Assembly (NCBI GenBank): GCA_964502175.1
Contig: CAZCVE010000032.1
Coordinates: 36,391-100,390 of the forward strand
Source of the DNA: JAFLCL01 sp964502175
GTDB taxonomy: Bacteria > Myxococcota_A > Polyangia > Polyangiales > Sandaracinaceae
Direction of reading: 5' to 3'
Length of the DNA stretch: 64,000 nucleotides
Below the pieces are notes generated by a model, which ran no database searches, was not told the DNA's origin, and was given only the letters and a program-made list of their open reading frames with translations. Positions 50,176 through 61,420 of this stretch are shown here, piece by piece. The translations under genes were made by a program, and so were the position numbers. The stretch's first letter is position 1, and every line of letters starts with the position of its first letter.

Positions 50176-51951
50176 ATGGCTCGTCAGATCTCGACTCGTG
50201 CTGTTCTCGGTCGGACCACCCTCGCGTGCGCGGTCGCGCTCGTGGGAGGAGCGAGCGCTGGTTGCCCAAGCGACGACGACAACCGTCGTGTCGACGCGGC
50301 GGTGCATCAGGACACGGCGATCCCCGTCACGTGTGACTCCACGCAAGACGCAGACGGCGACGGACTCTTCGACGCGTACGAGACCGATCGCGACACCGAC
50401 GCGGACGGGACACCGAACCTCCAGGACACCGACTCGGACGCAGACGGCTATCCGGACATGGACGAAGCGGGCGCGCTCGGTGGCTGCGCGGCGCGCGACA
50501 CCGATCTCGATGGCCTGCCCGACTACATCGACAACGACAGCGACAACGACGGCCTCAGCGACGCCGAGGAGCGCGAGCGCTACTTCACGAACCCGCTCGT
50601 CGCCGACAGCGACGGCGATGGCTTCGATGATCTCGCCGAGGCGGTGAACGACGAGGCCAACCCGCTCGATCCGGACGTCGGCATCGATCCCGAAGACTTC
50701 TACGTCGTGCTGCCGTACCAAGATCCCGCCGTCGATCGCGAGCTGCGCTTCAACTCGCGCGTTCGCCAGGCGGACGTGTTCTTCATGATGGACCGCACCG
50801 GCTCGATGACCGAAGAGGTCAACGAGCTGAAGGACAACCTCGCGACGGTCGTCACGGGGATCACGGACGCGATCCCGGACATCGGCGTCGGGGTCGGCGG
50901 CTTCGCGGGCTTCGGCGGTCCGGCCGCGGGACGCCAGTGCATGACCGTGCCCATCATCGGAGAGGTCTGCACCGATGGCGAGGGCGGCGCCGACGACGTG
51001 CCCTTCAACCTCTACGGCGTCATCACGACCGACCGCGCACAGATGCTGCGCGACGTCGAGATGCTCGAGGCCGACCAGGGCGGCGCGACGTGGGCGTCGT
51101 GGAACGAGGCGCTGTTCCAGGCCGCGACCGGCAACGGCGTTGCGCCGTGGCTGCCGCGGCAGAACTGCACGGCGATCCCAGATGAGGTGGGGAGCCGCTA
51201 TGGCTACCCGTGCTTCCGACCTGGCTCCCTTCCGATCATGGTCGTGCTCACGGACACGTCGTCGAAGAACGGCCCTCACACGATGGGTGTGTCAGGGGGC
51301 ACGTACGATGCGTCGTCGTTCACGATGGGCAGACCGGCCACGTACGCGCAGTCCCTCGACTCGCTCACCGACATCGGAGCGCGGGTCATCGGGGTGATGT
51401 CGATCACTGGTGGCGGGATGGACTGCGGCCCTCAGGTCTCGAGCCCCGACTGCGTCCAGCAGTTCGAGACGGTCGCGCGAGACACCGGCACCGTCGATGC
51501 GTCAGGCGACCCGATCATGTTCGAGATCGGCTGCGACGGCTCGGGCCTCGGCACAGGCCTCGTGAACGCGATCCGCGTGCTCGCGAGCGAGACGCCGCAG
51601 GACATCCGCGGATCGGTGCGCGACGGCGAAGACTTCCCGCCCGAGGTCGGACCGATCGACGCTTCCCAGTTCGTGAAGGCGATCACGCCGATCCGTCTGC
51701 TCGCAGATGGAGGAGCGACCACCATCGCGTGCCCGATGGACGGCCGGTGTGACGACCGCGACTTTTTCGGCGTGGTGCCTGGCCAGCTGATCGAGTTCAA
51801 CGTCCGCTTCGAGAACGACTTCGTGCCGCCGCGCCGCACCTCGCAGGTGTTCCGCGCGACGATCTTCGTCCTCGGCAACCGCGTGGCGGAGCTCGACGCG
51901 CGCGACGTCACGATCGTCGTCCCCGCGGGCTCGGTCATCGATCTGATCTGA
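50176..51951 (+). CDS. Surface lipoprotein with calcium-binding repeats and a von Willebrand A domain
   Basis: The 591-residue protein has a lipobox GGASAGC (Cys30). Residues about 55-165 hold a row of Asp-rich thrombospondin-type-3-like motifs (DADGDGLFDAYET, DTDADGTPNLQDTDSDADGY, DSDNDGLSDAEE). From about 200 a VWA domain starts with FFMMDRTGSMTEEV, whose DxTGS (Asp206) is the MIDAS metal site. Later parts of the domain include ADQGGATWASWNEALF and MVVLTDTSSKNGP. Such proteins are usually surface adhesins or metal-dependent ligand binders. The gene is divergent from the CCA gene over 132 bp and is followed at 20 bp by the pilin-like gene, with which it may be cotranscribed. Confidence 0.88.
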   Translation: MARQISTRAVLGRTTLACAVALVGGASAGCPSDDDNRRVDAAVHQDTAIPVTCDSTQDADGDGLFDAYETDRDTDADGTPNLQDTDSDADGYPDMDEAGALGGCAARDTDLDGLPDYIDNDSDNDGLSDAEERERYFTNPLVADSDGDGFDDLAEAVNDEANPLDPDVGIDPEDFYVVLPYQDPAVDRELRFNSRVRQADVFFMMDRTGSMTEEVNELKDNLATVVTGITDAIPDIGVGVGGFAGFGGPAAGRQCMTVPIIGEVCTDGEGGADDVPFNLYGVITTDRAQMLRDVEMLEADQGGATWASWNEALFQAATGNGVAPWLPRQNCTAIPDEVGSRYGYPCFRPGSLPIMVVLTDTSSKNGPHTMGVSGGTYDASSFTMGRPATYAQSLDSLTDIGARVIGVMSITGGGMDCGPQVSSPDCVQQFETVARDTGTVDASGDPIMFEIGCDGSGLGTGLVNAIRVLASETPQDIRGSVRDGEDFPPEVGPIDASQFVKAITPIRLLADGGATTIACPMDGRCDDRDFFGVVPGQLIEFNVRFENDFVPPRRTSQVFRATIFVLGNRVAELDARDVTIVVPAGSVIDLI

Positions 51952-51971
51952 CCTCTCCTCGTTCGAGGCGC

Positions 51972-52583
51972 GTGTTCGACGTGCGCGGGGCGTGGCGCTA
52001 CGCCTCGCGCGTGCATCGGCGACAGCGAGCGCGCGCGCGGCGAGGACGTGAGGGCAACACGCTCCTCTACTTCGCGGGCGGCTTCGCGCTGATCGGCAGC
52101 CTGCTCGCCGTCGCGATCCCCGCGTTCGTCCGCGAGGTGCGGCTCAGCAAGACGGCAGAAGCCGCAGAGATGCTGCAGACGATGCACCTCGGTGCGTCTG
52201 CGTACTTCGCGAGCACGCAGTCCGTCGAGGGCGTGGGCCGCACGCGCTGCCTGCCCGATCACGCTGGCCCCACGCCGCAGCGCCCTCGCGTGGAGGCGCG
52301 CGCCGTCGACTTCTTCGACGAAGAGGTGCACGACGCCCCGACCTGGCGCGTGCTCTCGTTCCGCAGCGAGCGGCCGCTGCGCTTCAGCTATCGCTTCGAT
52401 CCCGTCCAGGCCGGCTGCGATCTCCGCACGCCCGAGCACACGTACATCGTCACCTACAGCGCCGAGGGTGACCTCGACGGCGACGGCCTGCGCTCGCGCT
52501 TCGAGCGTCGCGACGCAGCGTCGAGCACCGACGACGTGCTCACGCCGATCGGCATCTTCTACGAGCGCGACCGCACCGAGTGA
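51972..52583 (+). CDS. Type IV pilin-like protein without the canonical Glu5
   Basis: This 203-residue protein from GTG 51972 has a long basic leader (about 28 residues), then GREGNTLLYFAGGFALIGSLLAVAIPAFVREVRLSKTAEAAEML. The hydrophobic helix, the IPAF bend and the KTAEA segment match the N-terminal helix of pilins and pseudopilins (compare GFTLIELMIVVAI...IPAF...RSKTAEA). The cleavage-site equivalent is Gly-Asn-Thr-Leu-Leu-Tyr: the residue after Gly is Asn instead of Phe, and the fifth is Tyr instead of Glu. It may not be cleaved or methylated by the usual prepilin peptidase. The C-terminal globular part has two Cys pairs. It follows the VWA lipoprotein gene. Confidence 0.7.
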   Translation: MFDVRGAWRYASRVHRRQRARARRGREGNTLLYFAGGFALIGSLLAVAIPAFVREVRLSKTAEAAEMLQTMHLGASAYFASTQSVEGVGRTRCLPDHAGPTPQRPRVEARAVDFFDEEVHDAPTWRVLSFRSERPLRFSYRFDPVQAGCDLRTPEHTYIVTYSAEGDLDGDGLRSRFERRDAASSTDDVLTPIGIFYERDRTE

Positions 52584-52619
52584 CGACTCACGGCGACCTG
52601 AATGGGTCGGGAGAGCCGC

Positions 52620-55637
<3,018 letters not shown>

Positions 55638-55810
55638 GTTCGTCCTCGCTCACGAAGCCTGGGACCGACGACCCATCGGGCAGCGCTTCGACCCGCACGC
55701 GCGCCAGCGTCGGCGAGCTGCGTGAATCCGAGAAGGGTAGCGGTTCGAGGACCGCAAAGGAAAGGACCAGACAGGGAAACCTCGGGCTCCTGGGCGGAGG
55801 CCGAGGAGAA

Positions 55811-55830
55811 CGCGACACGCGGGTGTCGCG
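55811..55830. promoter_or_regulatory. Perfect 8-bp inverted repeat upstream of the kinase gene
   Basis: CGCGACAC (55811-55818), loop GCGG, GTGTCGCG (55823-55830). It sits 174 bp upstream of the kinase ATG in a 473-bp gap (55638-56110) between two genes on the same strand; nothing else was recognised in that gap. It could be an operator or the terminator of the transcript ending at 56111. Confidence 0.4.
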
Positions 55831-56110
55831 ATCTGCATCGAGTCGGCATCGGACGTGGCCAGCATCCGCCACCGACTCGTCCGGGCGCCCGCCTCGCGGA
55901 GGGACGCTCGCGCGCCACTCGCCGCTGCGGTTGCGCGGGCGCGGAGTCTAGAGGCTCGTCGCGAAGAGGGTCAACAGCGCTGTGCGCTGGATCTCGCAGG
56001 GACGACACACCGAGGACACGCGCCCAGACACTTCGGGCCATGGGGACAGAGACCCCGCACCCCCCGCCCGCCTTTGGCAGCGCCCTCCAGCCGGCCAGGT
56101 CGCGGTCGCG

Positions 56111-56722
56111 TCAGAAGCTGATGGCGACGCCCGCGCCGACGACGCGCACGGGCGGGCCCTGGTCCTCGACGCAGCGGCCGAGCGACGCCCGCACGGACTC
56201 CGGAGGCGCGCCTGCGTACTGCAGCTCTACGGCGAGGTCCCAGCTCCTCCGGCCCTCGCCCGAGCGCCGGAGCTCCTCGAGCGGGTTCGCCACCAGGCCC
56301 AGAATCAGGTTGCCGACGAGCACGACGCCCGCGCCAGCAGAGGACATGGCGCCCATCGCGGTTCGCAGATCGGGGTTCCCGAGATCGACCGCCGCGAAGA
56401 TGCCGCCCACGGTGCTGGTCGCGCCGCCGACCCCCGAGATGATCGCCTGGAGGATCGAGACGATCTCTGCCGTGCCCCGGTGATCGTTGAGGCGGTCGGC
56501 GCAGCGCACGGCCTCCGCGTGGATCGCGCTCGAGGTCTCGTCATCGCGCGCGACCGCCGCCGAGCCCGCCTCGCCGCCGCCCGTCGGCGCGCCGCTCTCG
56601 GGGAAGTGAGCGTCGAGCTCGTTCGCGTAGACCGGGGTGGGCAGCTGGCCCGCGCAGCCGACGGCTCCGGTGGCGACGAGCGACAGCGAGAGGACCGCGA
56701 GCAGGCGACCGAGGTGGTGCAT
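56111..56722 (-). CDS. Putative lipoprotein, function unknown
   Basis: The 203-residue protein has a signal ending TGAVGC, with lipidation at Cys23. Residues about 85-135 contain two hydrophobic helical segments rich in Gly and Ala (VSILQAIISGVGGATSTVGG and SSAGAGVVLVGNLILGLV), as in proteins that lie on or in a membrane. A Cys pair (CADRLN, about 73; RCVEDQ, about 187) may form a disulfide. No homologous family is recognised. It is on the same strand as the kinase and upstream of it by 473 bp. On its 5' side is a degraded gene in the opposite direction (57054). Confidence 0.7.
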   Translation of the reverse strand: MHHLGRLLAVLSLSLVATGAVGCAGQLPTPVYANELDAHFPESGAPTGGGEAGSAAVARDDETSSAIHAEAVRCADRLNDHRGTAEIVSILQAIISGVGGATSTVGGIFAAVDLGNPDLRTAMGAMSSAGAGVVLVGNLILGLVANPLEELRRSGEGRRSWDLAVELQYAGAPPESVRASLGRCVEDQGPPVRVVGAGVAISF

Positions 56723-57053
56723 GGCGCGCCGTCAGCAGGACGCATGCCGCGACGCCCATCTTCGGAGTCCCAAGGATGTGGGTGTCTCGGTCGCGTCGAA
56801 CGACGCACCCCGTCGTGCGGTTGCCCTCAGCTGTGGGGCAGCAGCCGACGCTGCGGGTCACGGAGTCGCGGTCACCGCCGCCCACGGGTCCTCGCCTGCG
56901 ATCCAGAAGTTCCTTCGAGCGATCGGTGCAGCGTCTGCGCCGGAGCACGGGTGGTCGGGTCTTGAGCCAGCAGCGAAGCGGCCCGCTGCAGGTGCAGTCG
57001 GAGTCGAGCAACGACGCGAATCTCGTCGTCGGGCCCGCGATCGGGATGGCCGC

Positions 57054-57372
57054 GTGATCGAAGGCAAGGTGGTCGACGTCATCGGCCTGATGTACGGGAC
57101 CGCGAACGCCAATACGCGAGCGGTCATCAATCGCGGCTCGGACCACGGCGTCGCTGTTGGGCAAGAGTTCCTCATCTACACAGTCGGCAACGAGGTCGTG
57201 GATCCCGACACGGGAGAGAGCCTCGGACAGATCGAGATCGTGCACGGGCGCGGACGGGTTCAACATGTCCAGCCAAAGATGGCCTCGCTGGTTTCCTCTG
57301 AGACCCGTATGGAGACCAGGAAGGCTCAGTGTCGGAGACCTCGTCCGCTCGATCGATCTCCGCGGTCGGTAG
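57054..57372 (+). pseudogene. FlgT_C-like domain remnant with an apparent frameshift
   Basis: From GTG 57054 the frame gives a good FlgT C-terminal-type domain: VIEGKVVDVIGLM, NRGSDHGVAVGQEFLIY and VVDPDTGESLGQIEIVHG, then VQPKMAS. About 85 codons in, the reading becomes Arg/Lys-rich and unlike the family. The +1 frame over the same stretch reads PVWRPGRLSVGDLVRSIDL and stops at 57372, which is how such proteins normally end. A single-base change, near 57300, therefore breaks the gene. It could be a real mutation or a sequence error. The stretch before it (56723-57053) shows nothing convincing. FlgT-type proteins belong to flagellar or lipoprotein-sorting contexts, but here no neighbours of that kind exist. 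Confidence 0.5.
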
Positions 57373-57516
57373 CCAGCCGCGAGGCCAAGACCTCGCCGAG
57401 CGGTGCCTGACCCGCCGGCGGGTAGGACGCGATCGCGGGCTCGAGGGCGGGGGCGACTGGGGAGCGCTCGCCGCGGCGAAGTGGGCCGCGCGACGGTTAC
57501 CATTCGCTCGCGTCGA

Positions 57517-60198
57517 TCACTCTTCGGGGCGCACGAAGCGTGGGGCCTGCGTGGGGAAGTAGCGGACGCGCTGGCCCTGGAGGTAGCCCCACTGGGAGTA
57601 CGGCGTGGGCTCGTTGTCGGGCCAGAGGACCTCGGCGCTCGGTGCCTCTTCGGCGAGGAGCGCGATGCCCGCGCCGAGCGTGCGCGCGTGGCCGTCCGGA
57701 CCTGCGGTGCCAGCGTCCGTGTCGAACGCGAGCGCGGGCTCGCCGAGATCGATCGCGCTCGTCACGCCAGCAGCAGCGAGCAACGACATGGCCTCGGGCC
57801 CCTCGGCATAGACGAGGAAGCCGTCGCGGTCGGTGCCCATCACGGACGTGCTCGACGGGCTCGCGAGGTTGCCGCGCACGATCTCGGTGCCGCTCGATCC
57901 CATCGGTTCGACCGCGAAACGATGACCCACGGTCTCCTGCGTGGCGACGAGCACGTGGGATCCACCGGCAGGTCCCGCGAGGTGGGCGAGCGCGCGGGTG
58001 TGTCGCTCGGTCGCGAGGGGGCGCGGCACGGCGCGGGTCGGATCGATGCGCACGATCCAGCTCGCGCCTGCGCTCGAGGGCCGGGACGCGCGGGCGAACG
58101 CATACGGCCATCCTGCGTGAGGGAGGCCGTCGCTCGAGAGCGCGGCGCCGCCTTCGAGCGCGGGCCCCGGCAGCGTGGGACGGAGCGTCAGGTAGAAGAA
58201 GTCGCGAGGGTCGCGCGCCGTGTAGCGAGGGAAGCGCATCTGCATCGAGCGCACGGCCTTGCGCGCGCGGAACCGCATGCCGTCGGCGCCCGGGAAGTCG
58301 CCGTCGAACTCGCTGTCGTGATCGACCGAGGCGACGAGGGGCAGCGCGGGATCGCGCGGATCGGGCGTCTCGCTGTAGGGGCGGAAGAACTCGAAGCCGC
58401 AGTGGCCGCTGTTCATGTCGAGGTGCATCGAGCGCGTGCAGCGCGCGGAGATCATGGCTTGGCCGAGCGCCTCGGGGCCGAGCGAGCCGCCCCAGAAGAA
58501 CGCCATGAAGCCCTCCTCGGTGATGCACATGCCGCTGCGGTGCGTGAAGGTCTGCTCCGTCGCGCCCGGTGGCGCGGCGCCCCACCACCATCGCTCCCAC
58601 GGGTTGTAGACGCCATCCTCGACGACCGACGTGAGGTTCTGCCGCATGTCGACCATGGCGGCGGGGATCTGTCGGTTGGCGAGGTTCTCGTCGAAGTAGC
58701 GGCCGTTCCAGTCGGGCGCGGGCCAGCTGCCCATGCCCACGCGGCCGTCCTCCATCACCGCGACCGTCGCGGCCCACGGCTTGGGCGGCAGGTACACGCG
58801 GTCGTCGCTCATCATGCCGAACTCGCCGTGCATCGCTTGGAAGCCGCCGTCGAACGCGCCGACGAGGAGGCGCGTGGTCTCTGCGTCGCGCGGGATCGAT
58901 CCGGTGCCACGCTGTCCGGTCGCGCTCTCGGGCTCGCGCGTGCCGCTCATGATCCGCAGCTGCACCTGCCGCGGATCCCACAGTGTGATGAAGACGTTCA
59001 CGTAGGGGCGCTCGCGATCGGGGCGCACGAACGTCTGCGCGAACGCGGCCGGCGCGTTCGGGTATGCGTTCACGAAAGGATCGTCGACGACCGGCACCCA
59101 CACGCCCTCGCCCTCGATCTGCTCGGACAGCGCGCCGCGGATCGCGGGCGGCGGAAAGCCGATCTCCGCCGCGGCCTCGTCGAAGAGCTCGCGCTGCTCT
59201 TCGGTGAGGTGCGTCTCCGCAGGCACGGCCATCTCTGCCGCGGCTTCTGCGGCGACGTCGGCGTCGTCGTCACCGCCGAGCCACGCGTAGCTCGTGCGAT
59301 CCCACCAGTCCTTCATCGCGAAGACGCGGTTCTCGAGCCACTCGATCGGCTCGGGGCCCACGAACGAGAGGTTGCGCACCGTGTCGACGACCCACGTGAT
59401 CCCACCGGGCACGCCCTTGTCCTGCGGGTGCACCTCGACGAGCTCGGCGCCTTCGGTGGGCTCGAGCGTGTCGAGCGCGATCCGGATCGCGCCCTCGCCG
59501 GTGGTGGCGCGCGCGATCCCGCGCTCTGTCGTGTCGAGCGTGATCGAGGTGTCGGGCGTGATCAGCTGGTAGCGCGTGACGCCGAGGCCATCGCTGCGAC
59601 CGGTCTCTTGGTAGTTCGAGATCGCGTTCTGCGCGCGCTGGACGCGCGTCCACTCTTCGGTGAGCGACGCGGGCTCGCCGCGCACGTCGAGGATGGTCAC
59701 CGCTTCCACGCCATCGGCCGCGCGCGTCGCGAACACCACGTGATCCTCTGCGCGGGTCAGCTGCTCCTCGGCGGCGCCTCCGCTGCGCGTGAGGTTCGCG
59801 ACATCGCTCACGTCGAGCACGTCGCCGCCCGTGCCGAGCCGCACGCTCGCGCCGAACACGTCGGCGGGGCCCTCGCCTTCGCTCGCGAGGAAGATCGCGG
59901 GGGTCTCGCCCCAGCTCACGCGGTCGTCGAGCCACACGATCGAGCCTGCGTCGACACGCCACCCGGCGCGCTCCATCACCGCCGCGAGCGAGGCCTCACG
60001 CGAACCGGCGGACGCGCCGTCGCGCGCTGCGTGCACGCCGAGGGTCGCGACCAGACCCGCGCCGAGGGCCGACAAGTAGGGCTTTCGCGGGCCGAGCCAG
60101 CGCGCGAGGAAGGTGCCTCGCGAGGCGCGCTGCGTCGTTCCTTCGGGCTGCGATCCTTCCGGATCGACGCGCTTGATGGGCTCCGCGAGCGTGGCCAT
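57517..60198 (-). CDS. Phosphodiester glycosidase-family (NAGPA-like) exported protein
   Basis: The 893-residue protein from ATG 60198 has one N-terminal hydrophobic segment (about 40-55) that should act as a signal anchor. A large N-terminal half (about 60-400) is unrecognised, with Asp/Glu-rich parts. The C-terminal half shows LLVGAFDGGFQAMHGEFGM, HRSGMCITEEGFMAFFWGG and ARCTRSMHLDMNSGHC, which fit the phosphodiester glycosidase (NAGPA/DUF2233-like) pattern of an Asn/Asp-Gly-Gly-Phe motif, a Gly-rich strand and a final catalytic Asp. Members cleave sugar-phosphodiester bonds in glycans or teichoic-type polymers. The domain boundaries are approximate. It is divergent from the HEAT-repeat gene. 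Substrate unknown. Confidence 0.72.
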   Translation of the reverse strand: MATLAEPIKRVDPEGSQPEGTTQRASRGTFLARWLGPRKPYLSALGAGLVATLGVHAARDGASAGSREASLAAVMERAGWRVDAGSIVWLDDRVSWGETPAIFLASEGEGPADVFGASVRLGTGGDVLDVSDVANLTRSGGAAEEQLTRAEDHVVFATRAADGVEAVTILDVRGEPASLTEEWTRVQRAQNAISNYQETGRSDGLGVTRYQLITPDTSITLDTTERGIARATTGEGAIRIALDTLEPTEGAELVEVHPQDKGVPGGITWVVDTVRNLSFVGPEPIEWLENRVFAMKDWWDRTSYAWLGGDDDADVAAEAAAEMAVPAETHLTEEQRELFDEAAAEIGFPPPAIRGALSEQIEGEGVWVPVVDDPFVNAYPNAPAAFAQTFVRPDRERPYVNVFITLWDPRQVQLRIMSGTREPESATGQRGTGSIPRDAETTRLLVGAFDGGFQAMHGEFGMMSDDRVYLPPKPWAATVAVMEDGRVGMGSWPAPDWNGRYFDENLANRQIPAAMVDMRQNLTSVVEDGVYNPWERWWWGAAPPGATEQTFTHRSGMCITEEGFMAFFWGGSLGPEALGQAMISARCTRSMHLDMNSGHCGFEFFRPYSETPDPRDPALPLVASVDHDSEFDGDFPGADGMRFRARKAVRSMQMRFPRYTARDPRDFFYLTLRPTLPGPALEGGAALSSDGLPHAGWPYAFARASRPSSAGASWIVRIDPTRAVPRPLATERHTRALAHLAGPAGGSHVLVATQETVGHRFAVEPMGSSGTEIVRGNLASPSSTSVMGTDRDGFLVYAEGPEAMSLLAAAGVTSAIDLGEPALAFDTDAGTAGPDGHARTLGAGIALLAEEAPSAEVLWPDNEPTPYSQWGYLQGQRVRYFPTQAPRFVRPEE

Positions 60199-60463
60199 GG
60201 CGCCGACGGGTAGCACGGGCCGATCCAGCCGACGAAGTTTGAGGAACGGGTCGCCCGGGCGGAGGCCACGGACAGGCCGATCCCCTCACCCCCGCGCTTG
60301 CCCTCCCCGTCCGGCTTGGCCAAGCTCGCGCGCTCCGAGACCCGGCAGCCGATCGGCGCGTCCCAAGCGCGCTGCGGCTCCGTGGGTTTCTCTGTCCGAC
60401 TCCTCTCTCGCCTTCCATCTCGCCACCCCACCGCCTCGATCTCGGGGCAAGGGCACAGGTCGT

Positions 60464-61420
60464 ATGCGACGCGCTCCGTGGACTCTCCTCTCTACCGTTC
60501 TCGCGCTGACGTCCGTCATGGTGGGTCTCGGCCTCTCCGCGGCCTCCGCCGACGCGCAGCAACGGCGCGCCCCCGCCCGTCGCCGCGCCCAGCCGACCGA
60601 AGCGGTCGAAGGCGGCCCGGCGCCCACGGTCGAGGATCTGCCGACGATCTCGGCGCGCCTGCGCAGCGCCAACGCCGACGAGGTCCGTGAGGCGATCACG
60701 CTCCTCACGATCATCAACGACGACGCCGCGATCGCGCCGCTCTCGGAGCTCCTTCGTTCGGGGCAGAACGACGTGATCACGGACGCCGCGCTCGAGGCCC
60801 TGCAGCGCCTCGCGATGGCGCCGAGCATCGACGTCCTCACCGAGTTCACGCACCACCGTCGCGCGGGCGCGCGGCGTCGTGCGTACGCCGCGATCGCGGC
60901 GATCCGAACCGATCGTCGCGTCGCGCCGCTGCTCGAGCAGGGCCTGCGCGACAGCGATCGCAGCATCCGCGAGGAGACGGCCGAGGCGCTCGGTCGCATC
61001 GGCGCGCGCGGCTCGCTCGAGATGCTCTTCCGCGCGTTCGAGCGCGGCGTGCTCGGCGCGGGTGTGTCGATCGGTCGACTCGGCAGCGACGCCGACGTGA
61101 CGCGCTTCAACGCGTTCCTCGGGCGCATGCCCATCTCGGTCATGCTCGGCGGCTACGACCAGCTGCTCCAGCGCCGCGACATCGCCGACTCGGTGAAGAT
61201 CGACATCATCGGACGCCTCCGTGAGGTCTCCGGTCGCATGGTCTGCCAGTCGCTCCTCACGTACCGCGACACGCTGCCGCCGCTCGGCAGGCAGTCGCCC
61301 AACGAGCTTCGCCGCGCGCTCACGCTCGCGCTCGATCAGATCGCGTGGGACGGCAACACGCGGTGTAGGAGCCTCGACCGACCCGCAGCGGCCGCGGCGG
61401 CCGAAGGAGGTGCGCGATGA
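60464..61420 (+). CDS. Exported HEAT-repeat-type protein
   Basis: From ATG 60464 the product has 318 residues and a signal peptide (about 1-32, ending SADAQQ). The mature part is a set of helical pairs of HEAT type (ADEVREAITLLTIINDDAAI; AALEALQRLAMAPSIDVLTE; RRAYAAIAAIRTDRRVAPLL; RSIREETAEALGRIGARGS). Such scaffolds bind proteins or partners of PQQ propellers. Its stop overlaps the start of the PQQ-type gene (ATGA), so they form one operon and probably one complex. In-frame codons upstream are open only by chance. Confidence 0.8.
   Translation: MRRAPWTLLSTVLALTSVMVGLGLSAASADAQQRRAPARRRAQPTEAVEGGPAPTVEDLPTISARLRSANADEVREAITLLTIINDDAAIAPLSELLRSGQNDVITDAALEALQRLAMAPSIDVLTEFTHHRRAGARRRAYAAIAAIRTDRRVAPLLEQGLRDSDRSIREETAEALGRIGARGSLEMLFRAFERGVLGAGVSIGRLGSDADVTRFNAFLGRMPISVMLGGYDQLLQRRDIADSVKIDIIGRLREVSGRMVCQSLLTYRDTLPPLGRQSPNELRRALTLALDQIAWDGNTRCRSLDRPAAAAAAEGGAR

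Noticed and set aside
48748..51279. Extending the CCA/poly(A) polymerase frame back to 51279
   Set aside because: It would cover the VWA lipoprotein in antisense; the family domain starts near ATG 50043.
55638..56110. A small gene in the gap upstream of the kinase
   Set aside because: Only Arg-rich open frames overlap there; the gap holds a palindrome and probably a leader or promoter.
57403..60213. A 936-residue forward frame opposite the NAGPA-like gene
   Set aside because: Low-complexity Arg/Ala/Glu composition, no signal or motif, and the reverse strand has a clear family signature.
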